NCBI RefSeq assembly: GCF_004327285.1
Contig: NZ_QJUI01000009.1
Coordinates: forward strand, 182,966 to 246,965
Source of the DNA: Phytopseudomonas daroniae
GTDB lineage: Bacteria > Pseudomonadota > Gammaproteobacteria > Pseudomonadales > Pseudomonadaceae
Length of the DNA: 64,000 nt
Reading direction: 5' to 3'
Part shown: piece by piece, positions 24,203-32,962 of the stretch
How the letters are laid out: every line of letters begins with the position of its first letter
How positions within the stretch are numbered: position 1 is the first letter of the stretch
The notes under the pieces: generated by a model
What the model saw: the letters and a program-made list of their open reading frames with translations, nothing else
Databases searched by the model: none
Told to the model about the DNA's origin: nothing
Made by a program: the position numbers and the translations under genes

Positions 24203-26680
24203 GTGGCAATGCCTTTTCGTCAAATCCGTAATGCCGGGTTCAGGGTCAGCCTGCTGGCCATCGCCATAAGCGCTGCGCCAGCCTGGGCAGAGGAAGAAGC
24301 GGTCGAGCGTGTCGACGTGATCGGCCAGGCCGCCAGCATCGACAAGGCGCTGCGCGAGCAGAAAAGCTCGGACAGCATCAAGAGCGTGGTGCACGCCGAC
24401 GGCGTCGGCCAGTTGCCGGACGACAACGCCGCCGAAGCGCTGCAGCGCATACCCGGCCTGTCGGTCGAGCGCGACCAGGGCGAAGGCCGCTTCGTCAGCG
24501 TGCGCGGCATCGCCCCGGACCTGAACAGCGTGACCATCAACGGCACCCTGGTGCCCGCACCGGAGGGAGACCGCCGCGCGGTGGCGCTCGATGTACTGCC
24601 GTCCGAACTGGTGCAGTCGCTGTCGGTAGTCAAGAGCCTGACGCCGGACATGGATGCCAACTCGCTCGGTGGCACCATCGAGGTACAGAGTCTGTCGGCC
24701 TTCGACCACGAGGGCCTGTTCTACACCTTCTCCGCTGAAGGCAGCCACGACACCAATGTCAGCAAGAACAGCCCGAAGTTCTCCGGCGCGATCAGCGACC
24801 GCTTCAGCCTCGGCGACGGCACCGACAACTTCGGCGTGGCCGCGGCGTTCAGCTGGCAGAAGCGCAAGTTCGGCTCGGAAAACGTCGAGACTGGCGGCAA
24901 CTGGGATTTCTCGGATGGCGCACGGCTGGAAGAGGTCGAGCAGCGCGACTACGAGATCACCCGCGAGCGCACCGGCTTCGGTTTGAACTTCGATTACCAG
25001 CCGGACGATTACTCCAATTACTACCTACGCACGCTGTACAGCAAGTTCAAGGATACCGAGACCCGCAACGCGGCCGGCGTCGAGTTCGCCGATGCGCAGG
25101 CCTCCGGCGAGCGTGGCGATGCCGAGGGCTGGCGCGATCTGAAATCCCGGCAGGACACCCAGGAAATCCAGTCCTACGTGATTGGCGGCGAGCGCCTGAT
25201 CGACCTGTGGACGCTGAGCGGCCAGGCCGGTTACAGCCAGGCCACCGAGAAGGATCCGGGCGGTATCGCCGGCGCCGAGTTCGTCGGCGATTTCGAAAAC
25301 GTCGGTTTCGATGGAACGCGCAAACCGCGCGTCTCCGTAGGCGGTGCTTTCTACGACCCGGCGTCCTTCACCCTCGACGAGGTGGAATGGGAAAAGGTCA
25401 AAGGCAAGGACAAGGAAAAGAACATCCGCCTGGATCTGGCCCGCGACTACGATCTCAGCGGCAACGCCGCACAGGTCAAATTCGGTGGCAAGCTGAGCCG
25501 TCGCGACAAGACCAGCGATACCGAAGTCTGGGTCTATGACGATTTTTCCGGTGTCGGGCTCGATGGTTTCCAGAGTGGCAACGTCGATTACTCCCTGGGC
25601 AACTACGGCAACGGCATCAGCGCCGGGGCGATCAAGGATCTGATCGCCGGCCTGGATCGCGATGCGTTCTACGACGAGGAAAACTCGCGCATCAACGACT
25701 TCGACATGCGCGAGGACATCAACGCCGCCTACCTGATGAACAGCCTCGACGTCGACGACTGGCGCTTTATCGCTGGCCTGCGCTACGAAGGCACCGAGTT
25801 CGAAGCCAAGGGCACCGGCCTGCGCGACGGCGTGTACGAGAACACCCGGAGCAAGAAGCGCTACGACCACTGGCTGCCGGGCCTGCATGTGCGCTATCAG
25901 CTGTCTCCGTCCACCGCCGTGCGCGCTGCCTGGACGAATACCGTGGTGCGTCCGACCTTCGGCCAACTGGCACCGGGCTTCGCTATCGATGGTGCCGACG
26001 CATCCTTTGGCAACCCCGATCTCAAACCGCTGGAGTCGATGAACTTCGACCTCGGCATCGAGCATTACATGGGCCGCGCCGGCGTGGTGTCGGGGTTCCT
26101 GTTCTACAAGGATATCGACAATTTCATCTACAACACCGATCTCGCCGGCACTGGCGCCTGGGTCGATTTCGACGAAGCGCTGAGCTTCGAGAACGGCAGC
26201 AGCGCCAAGCTCTACGGTGTCGAGCTGGCCTACTCACAGAAATTCGACTGGCTGCCAGCACCCTGGAATGGCGTGCTGCTCGGCGCCAACCTGACCCTGA
26301 GCAAATCCGACGCGACCCTCTCAGGGCAGGGCGCCAAGCGCTCCATCGAGATGCCGAACCAGTCCGACACCGTCGGCAACTTGATGGTTGGCTGGGAGAA
26401 CGACCGTTTCAACGTGCGCGTGGCCGCCAACTACAAGTCCAGCTACCTGTACGAGATCGGCTCCATCGAAGACAAGAACCAGGATCTGCACGTCGACGAT
26501 CAACTATTCGTCGACTTCAAGGCCGGTTACTTCCTTACGCCGGATCTGCAGCTGACCTTCGAGGCGCAGAACATCACCGACGAGTCCTACTACGTCTACA
26601 CCGGGCGCCACGGCTACAACGCCCAGTACGAAGAGTACGGCCCGACCTACAAGATCGGCCTGACTCTCACTCACTTCTGA
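24203..26680 (+). CDS. TonB-dependent outer-membrane receptor of the phytase cluster
   Basis: 825 aa from GTG 24203, preferred because GAGGGA is 7 nt upstream; ATG 24209 is an alternative. Signal peptide ends APAWA. A TonB-box-like segment ERVDVIGQA is followed by a plug domain (DNAAEALQRIPGLSVERDQGEGRFVSVRGIAPDLNSVTING) and a 22-strand barrel ending in an aromatic residue (IGLTLTHF), as outer-membrane proteins do. It belongs to the TIGR01782-like group that imports organic ligands rather than siderophores. With phytase directly downstream and its own TonB system, import of phytate, its breakdown products or a metal-phytate complex is plausible and inferred. Confidence 0.9.
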   Translation: MAMPFRQIRNAGFRVSLLAIAISAAPAWAEEEAVERVDVIGQAASIDKALREQKSSDSIKSVVHADGVGQLPDDNAAEALQRIPGLSVERDQGEGRFVSVRGIAPDLNSVTINGTLVPAPEGDRRAVALDVLPSELVQSLSVVKSLTPDMDANSLGGTIEVQSLSAFDHEGLFYTFSAEGSHDTNVSKNSPKFSGAISDRFSLGDGTDNFGVAAAFSWQKRKFGSENVETGGNWDFSDGARLEEVEQRDYEITRERTGFGLNFDYQPDDYSNYYLRTLYSKFKDTETRNAAGVEFADAQASGERGDAEGWRDLKSRQDTQEIQSYVIGGERLIDLWTLSGQAGYSQATEKDPGGIAGAEFVGDFENVGFDGTRKPRVSVGGAFYDPASFTLDEVEWEKVKGKDKEKNIRLDLARDYDLSGNAAQVKFGGKLSRRDKTSDTEVWVYDDFSGVGLDGFQSGNVDYSLGNYGNGISAGAIKDLIAGLDRDAFYDEENSRINDFDMREDINAAYLMNSLDVDDWRFIAGLRYEGTEFEAKGTGLRDGVYENTRSKKRYDHWLPGLHVRYQLSPSTAVRAAWTNTVVRPTFGQLAPGFAIDGADASFGNPDLKPLESMNFDLGIEHYMGRAGVVSGFLFYKDIDNFIYNTDLAGTGAWVDFDEALSFENGSSAKLYGVELAYSQKFDWLPAPWNGVLLGANLTLSKSDATLSGQGAKRSIEMPNQSDTVGNLMVGWENDRFNVRVAANYKSSYLYEIGSIEDKNQDLHVDDQLFVDFKAGYFLTPDLQLTFEAQNITDESYYVYTGRHGYNAQYEEYGPTYKIGLTLTHF

Positions 26681-26690
26681 CCACGATCCT

Positions 26691-26765
26691 GTAGGAGCTG
26701 GCTTGCCGGCGAGGCGCTACGCAGTCGAAGACTGGCGTGAGCTTCGCCGGCAAGCCAGCTCCTAC
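26691..26765. repeat. REP hairpin with perfect 22-bp arms
   Basis: GTAGGAGCTGGCTTGCCGGC plus GA (26691-26712) is inverted perfectly at 26744-26765. It lies between the receptor stop codon and the phytase gene. A stable hairpin here could protect the receptor mRNA and lower readthrough into the phytase gene. The same family appears at 7008. Confidence 0.85.
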
Positions 26766-26795
26766 GCAATGACTGCTGCAGGACACTTTTCATCC

Positions 26796-28709
26796 ATGCG
26801 TATGTTCAATCTGTCCCTGTTGGGACTCTGCGTCACCCTGGCCGCCTGCCAGAGCACTGCACCGGAGAAACCGCTCTCCGCTGCCGCTCCAACGGTAAAG
26901 ATCAGTCGTTCTCTGATCGCCACTGAAAGTACTCAGTGGCTGGCGCCACTGCCGTCTCTGACCAACGCCGAACGCCTGCAGATCGGCCGCAAAGCCCTGC
27001 AGGTGATCGACCGTAGTGGCCAGGTGGCAAGCGAGTTATCCGGCCGCTTCGAAACCCTCGACCATCGTGCGGATGACAGCGGCCTGCTGGTCGCCACCCT
27101 CGACAAGACGCGTCAGCAGGCGTTGCTGGTGCGGCTGCAAGGCGATGTCTGGGGCGGCGCGCACTACCTGCCGAAAACCCGTTTCGCCATCGAAGGGCTG
27201 TGCCTGTACCGCGACAGCGCGCGCAACGACTACCTGTTCCTGGTGGGCGAGGAGGGCATAGGCGAGCAATGGCTGGTGGCCGAAAACGGTCGACCGCTGG
27301 CCGACGCACGCCTGGTACGTGCCCTGAGCCTGCCGCCGGAAAGCGGCTTCTGCCAGGTCGATGACCGCAGCGAAAGCCTTTACGTCAACGAGGAAAATGT
27401 CGGTGTCTGGCGTTACCAGGCTGGGGCCGAAGCACCGCTGGTGCGTGAGCCGGTGGAGTTGCTCGCGCCTTTTGGCGCTCTGGCTGAAAGCGCCGCGGGT
27501 ATGGCGGTGTTGCCCGACGCTCTGTTGTTGCTCGATTCAGACGCCGCGAACCTGCACCTGTATCAGCGCAGCGCCGAGCAGTGGCAGCGCACCGGCGCGG
27601 TGAAGCTCGACGGTCTCAACGAGCCGGAACAGGTCAGTGCCCGCACCACGGCCGAGGGCCTTGAGCTGCTACTGATCGATGATGACGGTGCACGTAGCGC
27701 AACCCTGGATTGGGTGCCGAAAGCGACGCCGCAAGCGACAGTCATCCCGCAGATCGCGCCGTTGGTGCAGACCGATGGCGTGCCCAGCCTGGGCGATGCG
27801 GCGGATGACCCGGCGATCTGGGTCAATACCCGCTATCCCGAGCGCAGCCGCGTACTGGGCACCGACAAGAAGGGCGGGCTGCTCGCCTACGATCTGGCCG
27901 GCAAGCAGGTGCAGAACCTGCGTGTTGGCCGGCTCAACAACGTCGATATCCGCCCGGGGTTCAGGCTCGGCAATCGTCAGGTGGATCTGGCCGTGGCCAG
28001 CAATCGCGATCACGACAGCCTGCATCTGTTCGCCATCGATCCGGCCAGCGGCGAGCTCAGCGATATTGGCCAGCTCGCCACGCCGCTCGAGGAGATCTAC
28101 GGGCTGTGCCTGTTCAAGGATCGCCAGGGCGCCATCCATGCCATCGCCAATGACAAGGACGGCACCTTTCTGCAATACCGCCTCAGCGGTGAGAGCGGCG
28201 AGGCGACCAGCCAATTGGTAAGGCGCTTCAAGACCGAGACCCAGCCGGAAGGCTGCGTGGCCGACGACCGCAACGAGCGCCTGTACATCGGCGAGGAAGA
28301 CGTGGCGGTGTGGGCGCTGGATGCCCGTGGCGATGCGCAGGCAGAGCTGGAGAAAGTCATCGCCGTCGGTGGCCCGCTGCAGGGCGACATCGAGGGCCTG
28401 GGGCTCTACCACGGCAAACAGCGCGACTACCTGGTGATTTCCAGCCAGGGCAACGACAGCTACGTGGTAGTCGAGGCGCAGGCGCCCTACAAGCTGCGCG
28501 GCAGTTTCCGGATTGGCCTGAACGCCCGACTGGGCATCGACGGCGCCTCGGAAACCGATGGCCTGGAAGTGACCTCGGCCAACCTCGGTGGGCCATGGAG
28601 CGCCGGCATGCTGGTGGTGCAGGACGGCCGCAAGCGTATGCCCGAGGGCAACCAGAACTACAAGTACGTGCCCTGGTCGGCGGTCGCCGACGCTCTGGGA
28701 CTGGAGTGA
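26796..28709 (+). CDS. Two-domain beta-propeller phytase lipoprotein
   Basis: 637 aa from ATG 26796, giving a lipoprotein signal (FNLSLLGLCVTLAAC). Residues about 340-637 are a complete beta-propeller phytase: DDPAIWVNTRYPERSRVLGT, then DKKGGLLAYDLAGK, LNNVDIRPGF, IYGLCLF, QPEGCVADDRNERLYIGEED, GDIEGLGLY and SSQGNDSYVVVE. These carry the Ca2+-binding acidic residues of the family. Residues 40-330 look like a second, diverged propeller (FETLDHRADDSGLLVAT; GFCQVDDRSESLYVNEEN), as in dual-domain phytases where the N-terminal half assists or is inactive. It dephosphorylates phytate at the cell surface and belongs with the adjoining TonB receptor. Confidence 0.9.
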   Translation: MRMFNLSLLGLCVTLAACQSTAPEKPLSAAAPTVKISRSLIATESTQWLAPLPSLTNAERLQIGRKALQVIDRSGQVASELSGRFETLDHRADDSGLLVATLDKTRQQALLVRLQGDVWGGAHYLPKTRFAIEGLCLYRDSARNDYLFLVGEEGIGEQWLVAENGRPLADARLVRALSLPPESGFCQVDDRSESLYVNEENVGVWRYQAGAEAPLVREPVELLAPFGALAESAAGMAVLPDALLLLDSDAANLHLYQRSAEQWQRTGAVKLDGLNEPEQVSARTTAEGLELLLIDDDGARSATLDWVPKATPQATVIPQIAPLVQTDGVPSLGDAADDPAIWVNTRYPERSRVLGTDKKGGLLAYDLAGKQVQNLRVGRLNNVDIRPGFRLGNRQVDLAVASNRDHDSLHLFAIDPASGELSDIGQLATPLEEIYGLCLFKDRQGAIHAIANDKDGTFLQYRLSGESGEATSQLVRRFKTETQPEGCVADDRNERLYIGEEDVAVWALDARGDAQAELEKVIAVGGPLQGDIEGLGLYHGKQRDYLVISSQGNDSYVVVEAQAPYKLRGSFRIGLNARLGIDGASETDGLEVTSANLGGPWSAGMLVVQDGRKRMPEGNQNYKYVPWSAVADALGLE

Positions 28710-28722
28710 AAAACCTTCGGTT

Positions 28723-28815
28723 GTAGGGTGGATCACGCTTCACCTATGCGGCCCGCCCGATCCACCGTTTCGGTGGATGTAAAAGGCGACAGCTACGCGC
28801 CCCGATCCACCCTAC
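28723..28815. repeat. GTAGGG-family inverted repeat
   Basis: GTAGGGTGGATC at the left and GATCCACCCTAC at 28804-28815. Inside, GATCCACCG TTT CGGTGGAT forms an inner hairpin. It lies between the phytase and ExbB-like genes and may terminate or attenuate between them. Confidence 0.78.
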
Positions 28816-28916
28816 GAAACTGGAGTTAGTTGCGTGGCGTTGCGCCTGTCATCAGTGCGCAACGTCCCTGTCTTCCAATGTGAGCCGTGGTGCTCGCGCA
28901 ATCGAAGGAATCCGTC

Positions 28917-29633
28917 ATGCAAAACCAACCCCATCTCGAACACATGACCGTCTGGGGCCTCATCAGCGAGGCGAGCATCGTCGTTCAAGCGGTGATGCTC
29001 TGCCTGGTGCTGGCATCGCTGATCAGTTGGTACCTGATCGTCCAGCGTGGCGCGGTACTGCGCCGTAGCGAGCGCCTGGCGAAGACCTTTCTCAAACGTT
29101 TTCGCAGCGATGAAATCGGCGGGTTGTACCGCGAAGGCGCGCAGCAGGAGCTGCCGGTGGACGCCGCTCTACAGCGCATCTTCATTGCCGGTTACCAGAC
29201 CTTCAGCCAGTTGCAGTCCCATGCCGGCGATCACCCGGACACGGTGCTCGACGGTGTCGAGCGCAGCCTGCACGTGGCCATCGCCGAGCAGGAAGAGCGC
29301 CTGGAAAAAGGCCTGCCGTTCCTCGCCACCGTGGGTTCGGTCAGCCCCTATATCGGCCTGTTCGGCACCGTGTGGGGGATCATGAATTCCTTTCTCGGTC
29401 TGTCCCAGGTGCAGCAGGCGACTCTCTCGACCGTGGCACCGGGCATCGCCGAAGCGCTGATCGCCACTGCCATCGGCCTGTTCGCGGCGATTCCCGCGGT
29501 GATGGCCTACAACCGTTTCTCGGCGCGTACCCAGACGCTGATCGCCCGTTACTACGCCTTTGGCAACGAGCTGCAGGGCCGTCTGCATCGGCGCCTGAAC
29601 AGTGCGGCGCCAAGCATGGCCGCTGCGGCCTGA
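28917..29633 (+). CDS. exbB: ExbB/TolQ-type proton channel subunit
   Basis: 238 aa from ATG 28917 (GAAGGAA upstream). Three membrane helices: ASIVVQAVMLCLVLASLISWYL, the GSVSPYIGLFGTVWGIMNSF pair region, and APGIAEALIATAIGLFAAIPAVMAYN. These are the MotA/TolQ/ExbB signature segments. It forms the proton-driven motor with the ExbD-like protein to energise TonB. Sequence details (long N-terminal stretch, TolQ-like periplasmic loop) lean to TolQ, but no tolB/pal genes are nearby and a TonB gene is, so it is a dedicated TonB motor for the phytase-linked receptor. Confidence 0.88.
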   Translation: MQNQPHLEHMTVWGLISEASIVVQAVMLCLVLASLISWYLIVQRGAVLRRSERLAKTFLKRFRSDEIGGLYREGAQQELPVDAALQRIFIAGYQTFSQLQSHAGDHPDTVLDGVERSLHVAIAEQEERLEKGLPFLATVGSVSPYIGLFGTVWGIMNSFLGLSQVQQATLSTVAPGIAEALIATAIGLFAAIPAVMAYNRFSARTQTLIARYYAFGNELQGRLHRRLNSAAPSMAAAA

Positions 29634-29646
29634 GGAGGGCTTCCCC

Positions 29647-30090
29647 ATGCTGGTTAGACCGACCCGGAAACACGGCCTGAAAGCCGAAATGAACGTGGTG
29701 CCCTACATCGACGTGATGCTGGTACTGCTGGTGATCTTCATGGTCACGGCGCCGATGCTGGTGCAGGGCGTGCAGATCGAGCTGCCCAAAGTAGCCGCCG
29801 AAGCACTGCCGACGCCGAACGAACAGCGCATCGTCACCCTCTCGGTAAAGGATGACGGCAGCTACTACTGGAACCTGGGTAGTGAAGTGGACACCGAGTC
29901 GCAGACCGGCAGCGCGGTGGACAAGGCGCAGATGGGCGAGAAGATCGCCGGCATCGTTGCCGAGCACCCGGACACCCAGGTGTATATCCGCGCCGACCAG
30001 AACGCCGACTATGGCGCGGTGGTCGCCGGTATCGCCGAACTGCAGCGTGGCGGCGTCAGTCGTCTCGGGCTGATCACCGAGGCCCCTTGA
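29647..30090 (+). CDS. exbD: ExbD/TolR-type motor subunit
   Basis: 147 aa. One N-terminal membrane helix containing the proton-carrying Asp (MNVVPYIDVMLVLLVIFMVTAP), then a periplasmic domain (VKDDGSYYWN; VYIRADQNADYGAVVAGIAELQRGG) typical of ExbD/TolR. GAGGAGGG lies 7 nt before the ATG, overlapping the end of the exbB-like gene, so expression is coupled. It works with the upstream ExbB and downstream TonB-like proteins at the inner membrane. Confidence 0.9.
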   Translation: MLVRPTRKHGLKAEMNVVPYIDVMLVLLVIFMVTAPMLVQGVQIELPKVAAEALPTPNEQRIVTLSVKDDGSYYWNLGSEVDTESQTGSAVDKAQMGEKIAGIVAEHPDTQVYIRADQNADYGAVVAGIAELQRGGVSRLGLITEAP

Positions 30091-30091
30091 G

Positions 30092-30901
30092 ATGAATGCC
30101 CTGACCCTGGAATTGCACGAACCGCGTTTCTCCTGGCCGGCCTGGCGTGAGCACAGCTTCGCCCTCGGTGTGGCGGTGGCGCTGCATATCGGCCTGGCGT
30201 TCGTGCTGCTCAACCTGTCGCATAACGCGCCGATGCCGCCTGTGGTTTCCGCGGTGATCACCACCCAGCTGGTTTCGCTCCCCGCGCCGGCTGTGCAGCC
30301 TCCGCCGCCACCGGTTGCGCCGCCCATGCCGGAGGTGGCGGCGGCCGAGCCAGCGCCGCTGCCTGAACCGGTGGTCGAGGCGCCCCAGGTGCAGGAGGCG
30401 GATCTGGCCCTCAAGCGCGTGCAGCAGGAACGGCAGGAAAGGCAGCAACGCACCGAGCGGGAACGTCAGCAGCAGCGTCGTGAAGAAGCGTTACGTCAGG
30501 AGGCGATGGCTCGCCAGGAACAGCAGCGCCAGGCACAGCTGCAGGAACAGCAACTGGCCCAGGCCCGCCAGGCCGAAGCCGAGCGCCAGGCCGCTGCGGC
30601 AGCAGCCGCGCGAGCGGAGGCCGAGGCGGCCAGCCGTCAGTACCTGCCAATTGCCAAGGATGCGCCGGACTACCCCCAGCGTGCTCTGGATCGCAAGATC
30701 GAGGGTGAATGCACCGTGGCTTACCGGGTGAACGCCCGGGGACGGGTGGAGGATCCCCAGGTCGTGGGCGAGTGTCACCCACTGTTCGTCAAACCCTCGC
30801 TGGCGGCCGCGAAGAGCTTTCGCTATCAGCCAAAGGTGGTCAACGGCCAGGCGGTCGCCGTGGCGAACGTGAAGAACACCTTCACCTACAAGATTCAGTA
30901 A
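30092..30901 (+). CDS. tonB: TonB-family energy transducer
   Basis: 269 aa starting 1 nt after the exbD stop. A single N-terminal helix (FALGVAVALHIGLAFVLLNLS), a Pro-rich spacer (QPPPPPVAPPMPEVAAAEP), a long charged Gln/Arg/Ala coiled coil (about residues 105-180, TolA-like), and a C-terminal TonB domain (YLPIAKDAPDYPQRALDRKIEGECTVAYRVNARGRV...) ending FTYKIQ. The mix of a TolA-like coil with a TonB C-terminus is unusual but known. It should contact the TonB box of the receptor encoded at 24.2 kb. Confidence 0.9.
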   Translation: MNALTLELHEPRFSWPAWREHSFALGVAVALHIGLAFVLLNLSHNAPMPPVVSAVITTQLVSLPAPAVQPPPPPVAPPMPEVAAAEPAPLPEPVVEAPQVQEADLALKRVQQERQERQQRTERERQQQRREEALRQEAMARQEQQRQAQLQEQQLAQARQAEAERQAAAAAAARAEAEAASRQYLPIAKDAPDYPQRALDRKIEGECTVAYRVNARGRVEDPQVVGECHPLFVKPSLAAAKSFRYQPKVVNGQAVAVANVKNTFTYKIQ

Positions 30902-30909
30902 GCAATTTT

Positions 30910-31175
30910 AGGGTCTATTGACGCTTCAGCACGACCGCGCCGGAGCCCGTTTTGCCGCGAGGCAAGGCACGAGCCGCGAAGTTTGGCTGGCCAAATGAGC
31001 CGGCGAGAAACGCAGCATCGCGGCAAAACGGGCCCGGCCCTGCGGGTTGCGCGGGAAATCTCGCCATGCGTCGTTGGAGGACTTGGCAAGGGAACGACCA
31101 TTACCGGCGTCCTCCGCCTAGCCTGGCGAGATTTCTCGCGGCAACGCGGTTTGCGCTGAAGCGTCAACAGACCCT
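30910..31175. repeat. 266-nt structured repeat, copy B (inverted relative to A)
   Basis: The same length as copy A. Outer arms 30910-30930 and 31155-31175 pair with one mismatch. Inner arms are CCCGTTTTGCCGCG (30946-30959) with CGCGGCAAAACGGG (31019-31032), and AATCTCGCCA (31057-31066) with TGGCGAGATT (31124-31133). Bases that differ from copy A differ on both arms together. It starts 9 nt after the tonB stop. Confidence 0.85.
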
Positions 31176-31182
31176 AGGAGCG

Positions 31183-31250
31183 GTAGGGTGGGTTAGGTGC
31201 CTGTTACAAGGCACCAGCACGATGCCATTACCGTTGCGCCGTAACCCACC
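31183..31250. repeat. GTAGGGTGGGTTA-type repeat
   Basis: GTAGGGTGGGTTA at the left and GTAACCCACC at the right, with a GGTGCCTGTTACAAGGCACC hairpin between. A further GGTGGGTTACGCG fragment is at 31277. It lies 3' of gudD and of tonB. Confidence 0.6.
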
Positions 31251-31316
31251 ATGGGCGCGAAACCGGATATCGATTTGGTGGGTTACGCGCCGCGTCAACG
31301 TCGCACCGGAGAGTTC

Positions 31317-32663
31317 TCAACGCACCAGGCAGGGCTTCTTGTTATCGAATGTCCAGCCACTGATCAGGTACTGCATGGCTACGGCATCGTTGCGCGCACC
31401 CAGGCCCATTCCCTTGTAGCACTCGTGGGCCTTGGCCACGGCGTCCATGTCGAGCTCCACGCCGAGGCCCGGTTTCTGCGGCACGCTGACCAGGCCGCCT
31501 TCGATGCGGAACGGCTCCTTGGTCAGACGCTGGCCGTCCTGCCAGATCCAGTGGGTATCGATGGCGGTGATCTTGCCCGGTGCCGCGGCGGCCACGTGGG
31601 TGAACATGGCCAGGGACACGTCGAAGTGATTGTTGGAGTGCGAGCCCCAGGTCAGGCCCCAATCGTTGCACAACTGCGCCACGCGTACCGAACCCTGCAT
31701 GGTCCAGAAGTGCGGGTCGGCCAGGGGGATGTCGACCGATTGCAGCTGGATGGCATGGCCCATCTGACGCCAGTCGGTGGCGATCATGTTGGTCGCGGTC
31801 GGCAGGCCGGTGGCACGGCGGAACTCGGCCATCACCTCGCGGCCGGAGTAACCGTTCTCGGCACCGCAGGGGTCTTCGGCATAGGCCAGCACATGGTGCT
31901 GGTCGCGGCACAGGCGGATGGCTTCCTGCAGCGACCAGGCGCCATTCGGGTCGAGGGTGATGCGCGCATCCGGGAAGCGCTCGGCCAGCGCGGTGACCGC
32001 TTCGATCTCCTCATCGCCGCGCAGCACGCCGCCCTTGAGTTTGAAATCCTTGAAGCCATAACGCTCGTAGGCGGCCTCGGCGAGACGCACCACGCCCTGA
32101 GCATCCAGCGCTTCTTCGTTGCGCACCTGGAACCAGGCGTTATCGACATCCGCTTCCTGGCGATAGGGCAGGTCGGTTTTCTTGCGGTCGCCGATATAGA
32201 ACAGGTAGCCCAGCATTTCCACGGCATCACGCTGCTGACCTTCGCCCAGCAGGGCGGCGACCGGTACTTCCAGATGCTGACCGAGCAGGTCGAGCAGCGC
32301 GGCTTCCACGGCAGTGACGGCGTGGATGGTGATACGCAGATCGAAGGTCTGCAGGCCGCGACCGCCGGAGTCGCGGTCGGCGAAGGCCTGACGCACCTGG
32401 CCGAGAAGCTTCTGGTATTGGCCGATGGATTGGCCGAGCAGCAGTTGGCGCGCGTCTTCAAGGGTTTGGCGAATAGCTTCGCCACCCGGCACTTCACCGA
32501 CGCCGACATGCCCGGCGTTGTCGCGCAGGATCAGCAGGTTGCGGGTGAAGAAGGGCGCGTGGCCACCGCTCAGGTTGAGCAGCATGCTGTCGTGCCCGGC
32601 AACGGGAATGACCTCCAGGGAGGTGATGACCGGGGTGCCTGTGTGGATATTGTTATTGTTCAT
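31317..32663 (-). CDS. gudD: Glucarate dehydratase
   Basis: 448 aa, full length for GudD of the enolase superfamily. It dehydrates D-glucarate to 5-keto-4-deoxyglucarate. Visible landmarks: N-terminal capping domain [27 protein letters not shown], the Lys-x-Lys base (FKDFKLKGG), metal ligands in [19 protein letters not shown] and ATNMIATDW, and the catalytic His in [22 protein letters not shown] glucarate permease and dehydratase partner are not adjacent. Two identical palindromic operators lie 100-132 nt upstream and the LacI regulator follows them, so substrate-induced control is likely. Confidence 0.95.
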   Translation of the reverse strand: MNNNNIHTGTPVITSLEVIPVAGHDSMLLNLSGGHAPFFTRNLLILRDNAGHVGVGEVPGGEAIRQTLEDARQLLLGQSIGQYQKLLGQVRQAFADRDSGGRGLQTFDLRITIHAVTAVEAALLDLLGQHLEVPVAALLGEGQQRDAVEMLGYLFYIGDRKKTDLPYRQEADVDNAWFQVRNEEALDAQGVVRLAEAAYERYGFKDFKLKGGVLRGDEEIEAVTALAERFPDARITLDPNGAWSLQEAIRLCRDQHHVLAYAEDPCGAENGYSGREVMAEFRRATGLPTATNMIATDWRQMGHAIQLQSVDIPLADPHFWTMQGSVRVAQLCNDWGLTWGSHSNNHFDVSLAMFTHVAAAAPGKITAIDTHWIWQDGQRLTKEPFRIEGGLVSVPQKPGLGVELDMDAVAKAHECYKGMGLGARNDAVAMQYLISGWTFDNKKPCLVR

Positions 32664-32761
32664 CGCTTGACTCCTGTTGCCGTCGCCGGCGTTGCGGATG
32701 GTCTGGCTGCCTCGTCGGGCAGCGTTTGCAGATCGCTTCGGGTGTCGCTGGTGGTGAAAAA

Positions 32762-32795
32762 GATAACGTTATCATCATAAACAGATAACGTTATC
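32762..32795. promoter_or_regulatory. Twin LacI-type operators GATAACGTTATC
   Basis: The 12-bp perfect palindrome GATAACGTTATC occurs at 32762-32773 and 32784-32795, 22 bp centre to centre (two helical turns). It lies between the LacI gene and gudD, 100-132 nt before gudD. The central CG palindrome is typical of LacI-family operators. Confidence 0.85.
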
Positions 32796-32849
32796 ATTCA
32801 AGCGTGAATTTTTAGGGTTGATGGTTGCGGGCGGATAGAGAAGCAGGCT

Positions 32850-32897
32850 GTAGGATGGGTGAAACCCATCACGATTGATGGGTTTCACCCATCCTAC
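32850..32897. repeat. GTAGGATGGGTG palindrome (perfect 21-bp arms)
   Basis: Arms 32850-32870 and 32877-32897 with a 6-nt loop. Compared with the copy at 13434, paired positions have changed together (GGGCGGG/CCCGCCC there, GGATGGG/CCCATCC here). It is placed to end the LacI transcript before the gudD promoter. Confidence 0.85.
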
Positions 32898-32962
32898 GAG
32901 TCTGAACCGCAGCGATGATTTCACCCAACCTACGAATGCAGGCGTAGTGTCTGTCGCCAGGC

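Noticed and set aside
13434..32897. CRISPR array made of the GTAGGG repeats
   Set aside because: Copies are kilobases apart in separate gene gaps, palindromic and diverged; no spacers and no cas genes.
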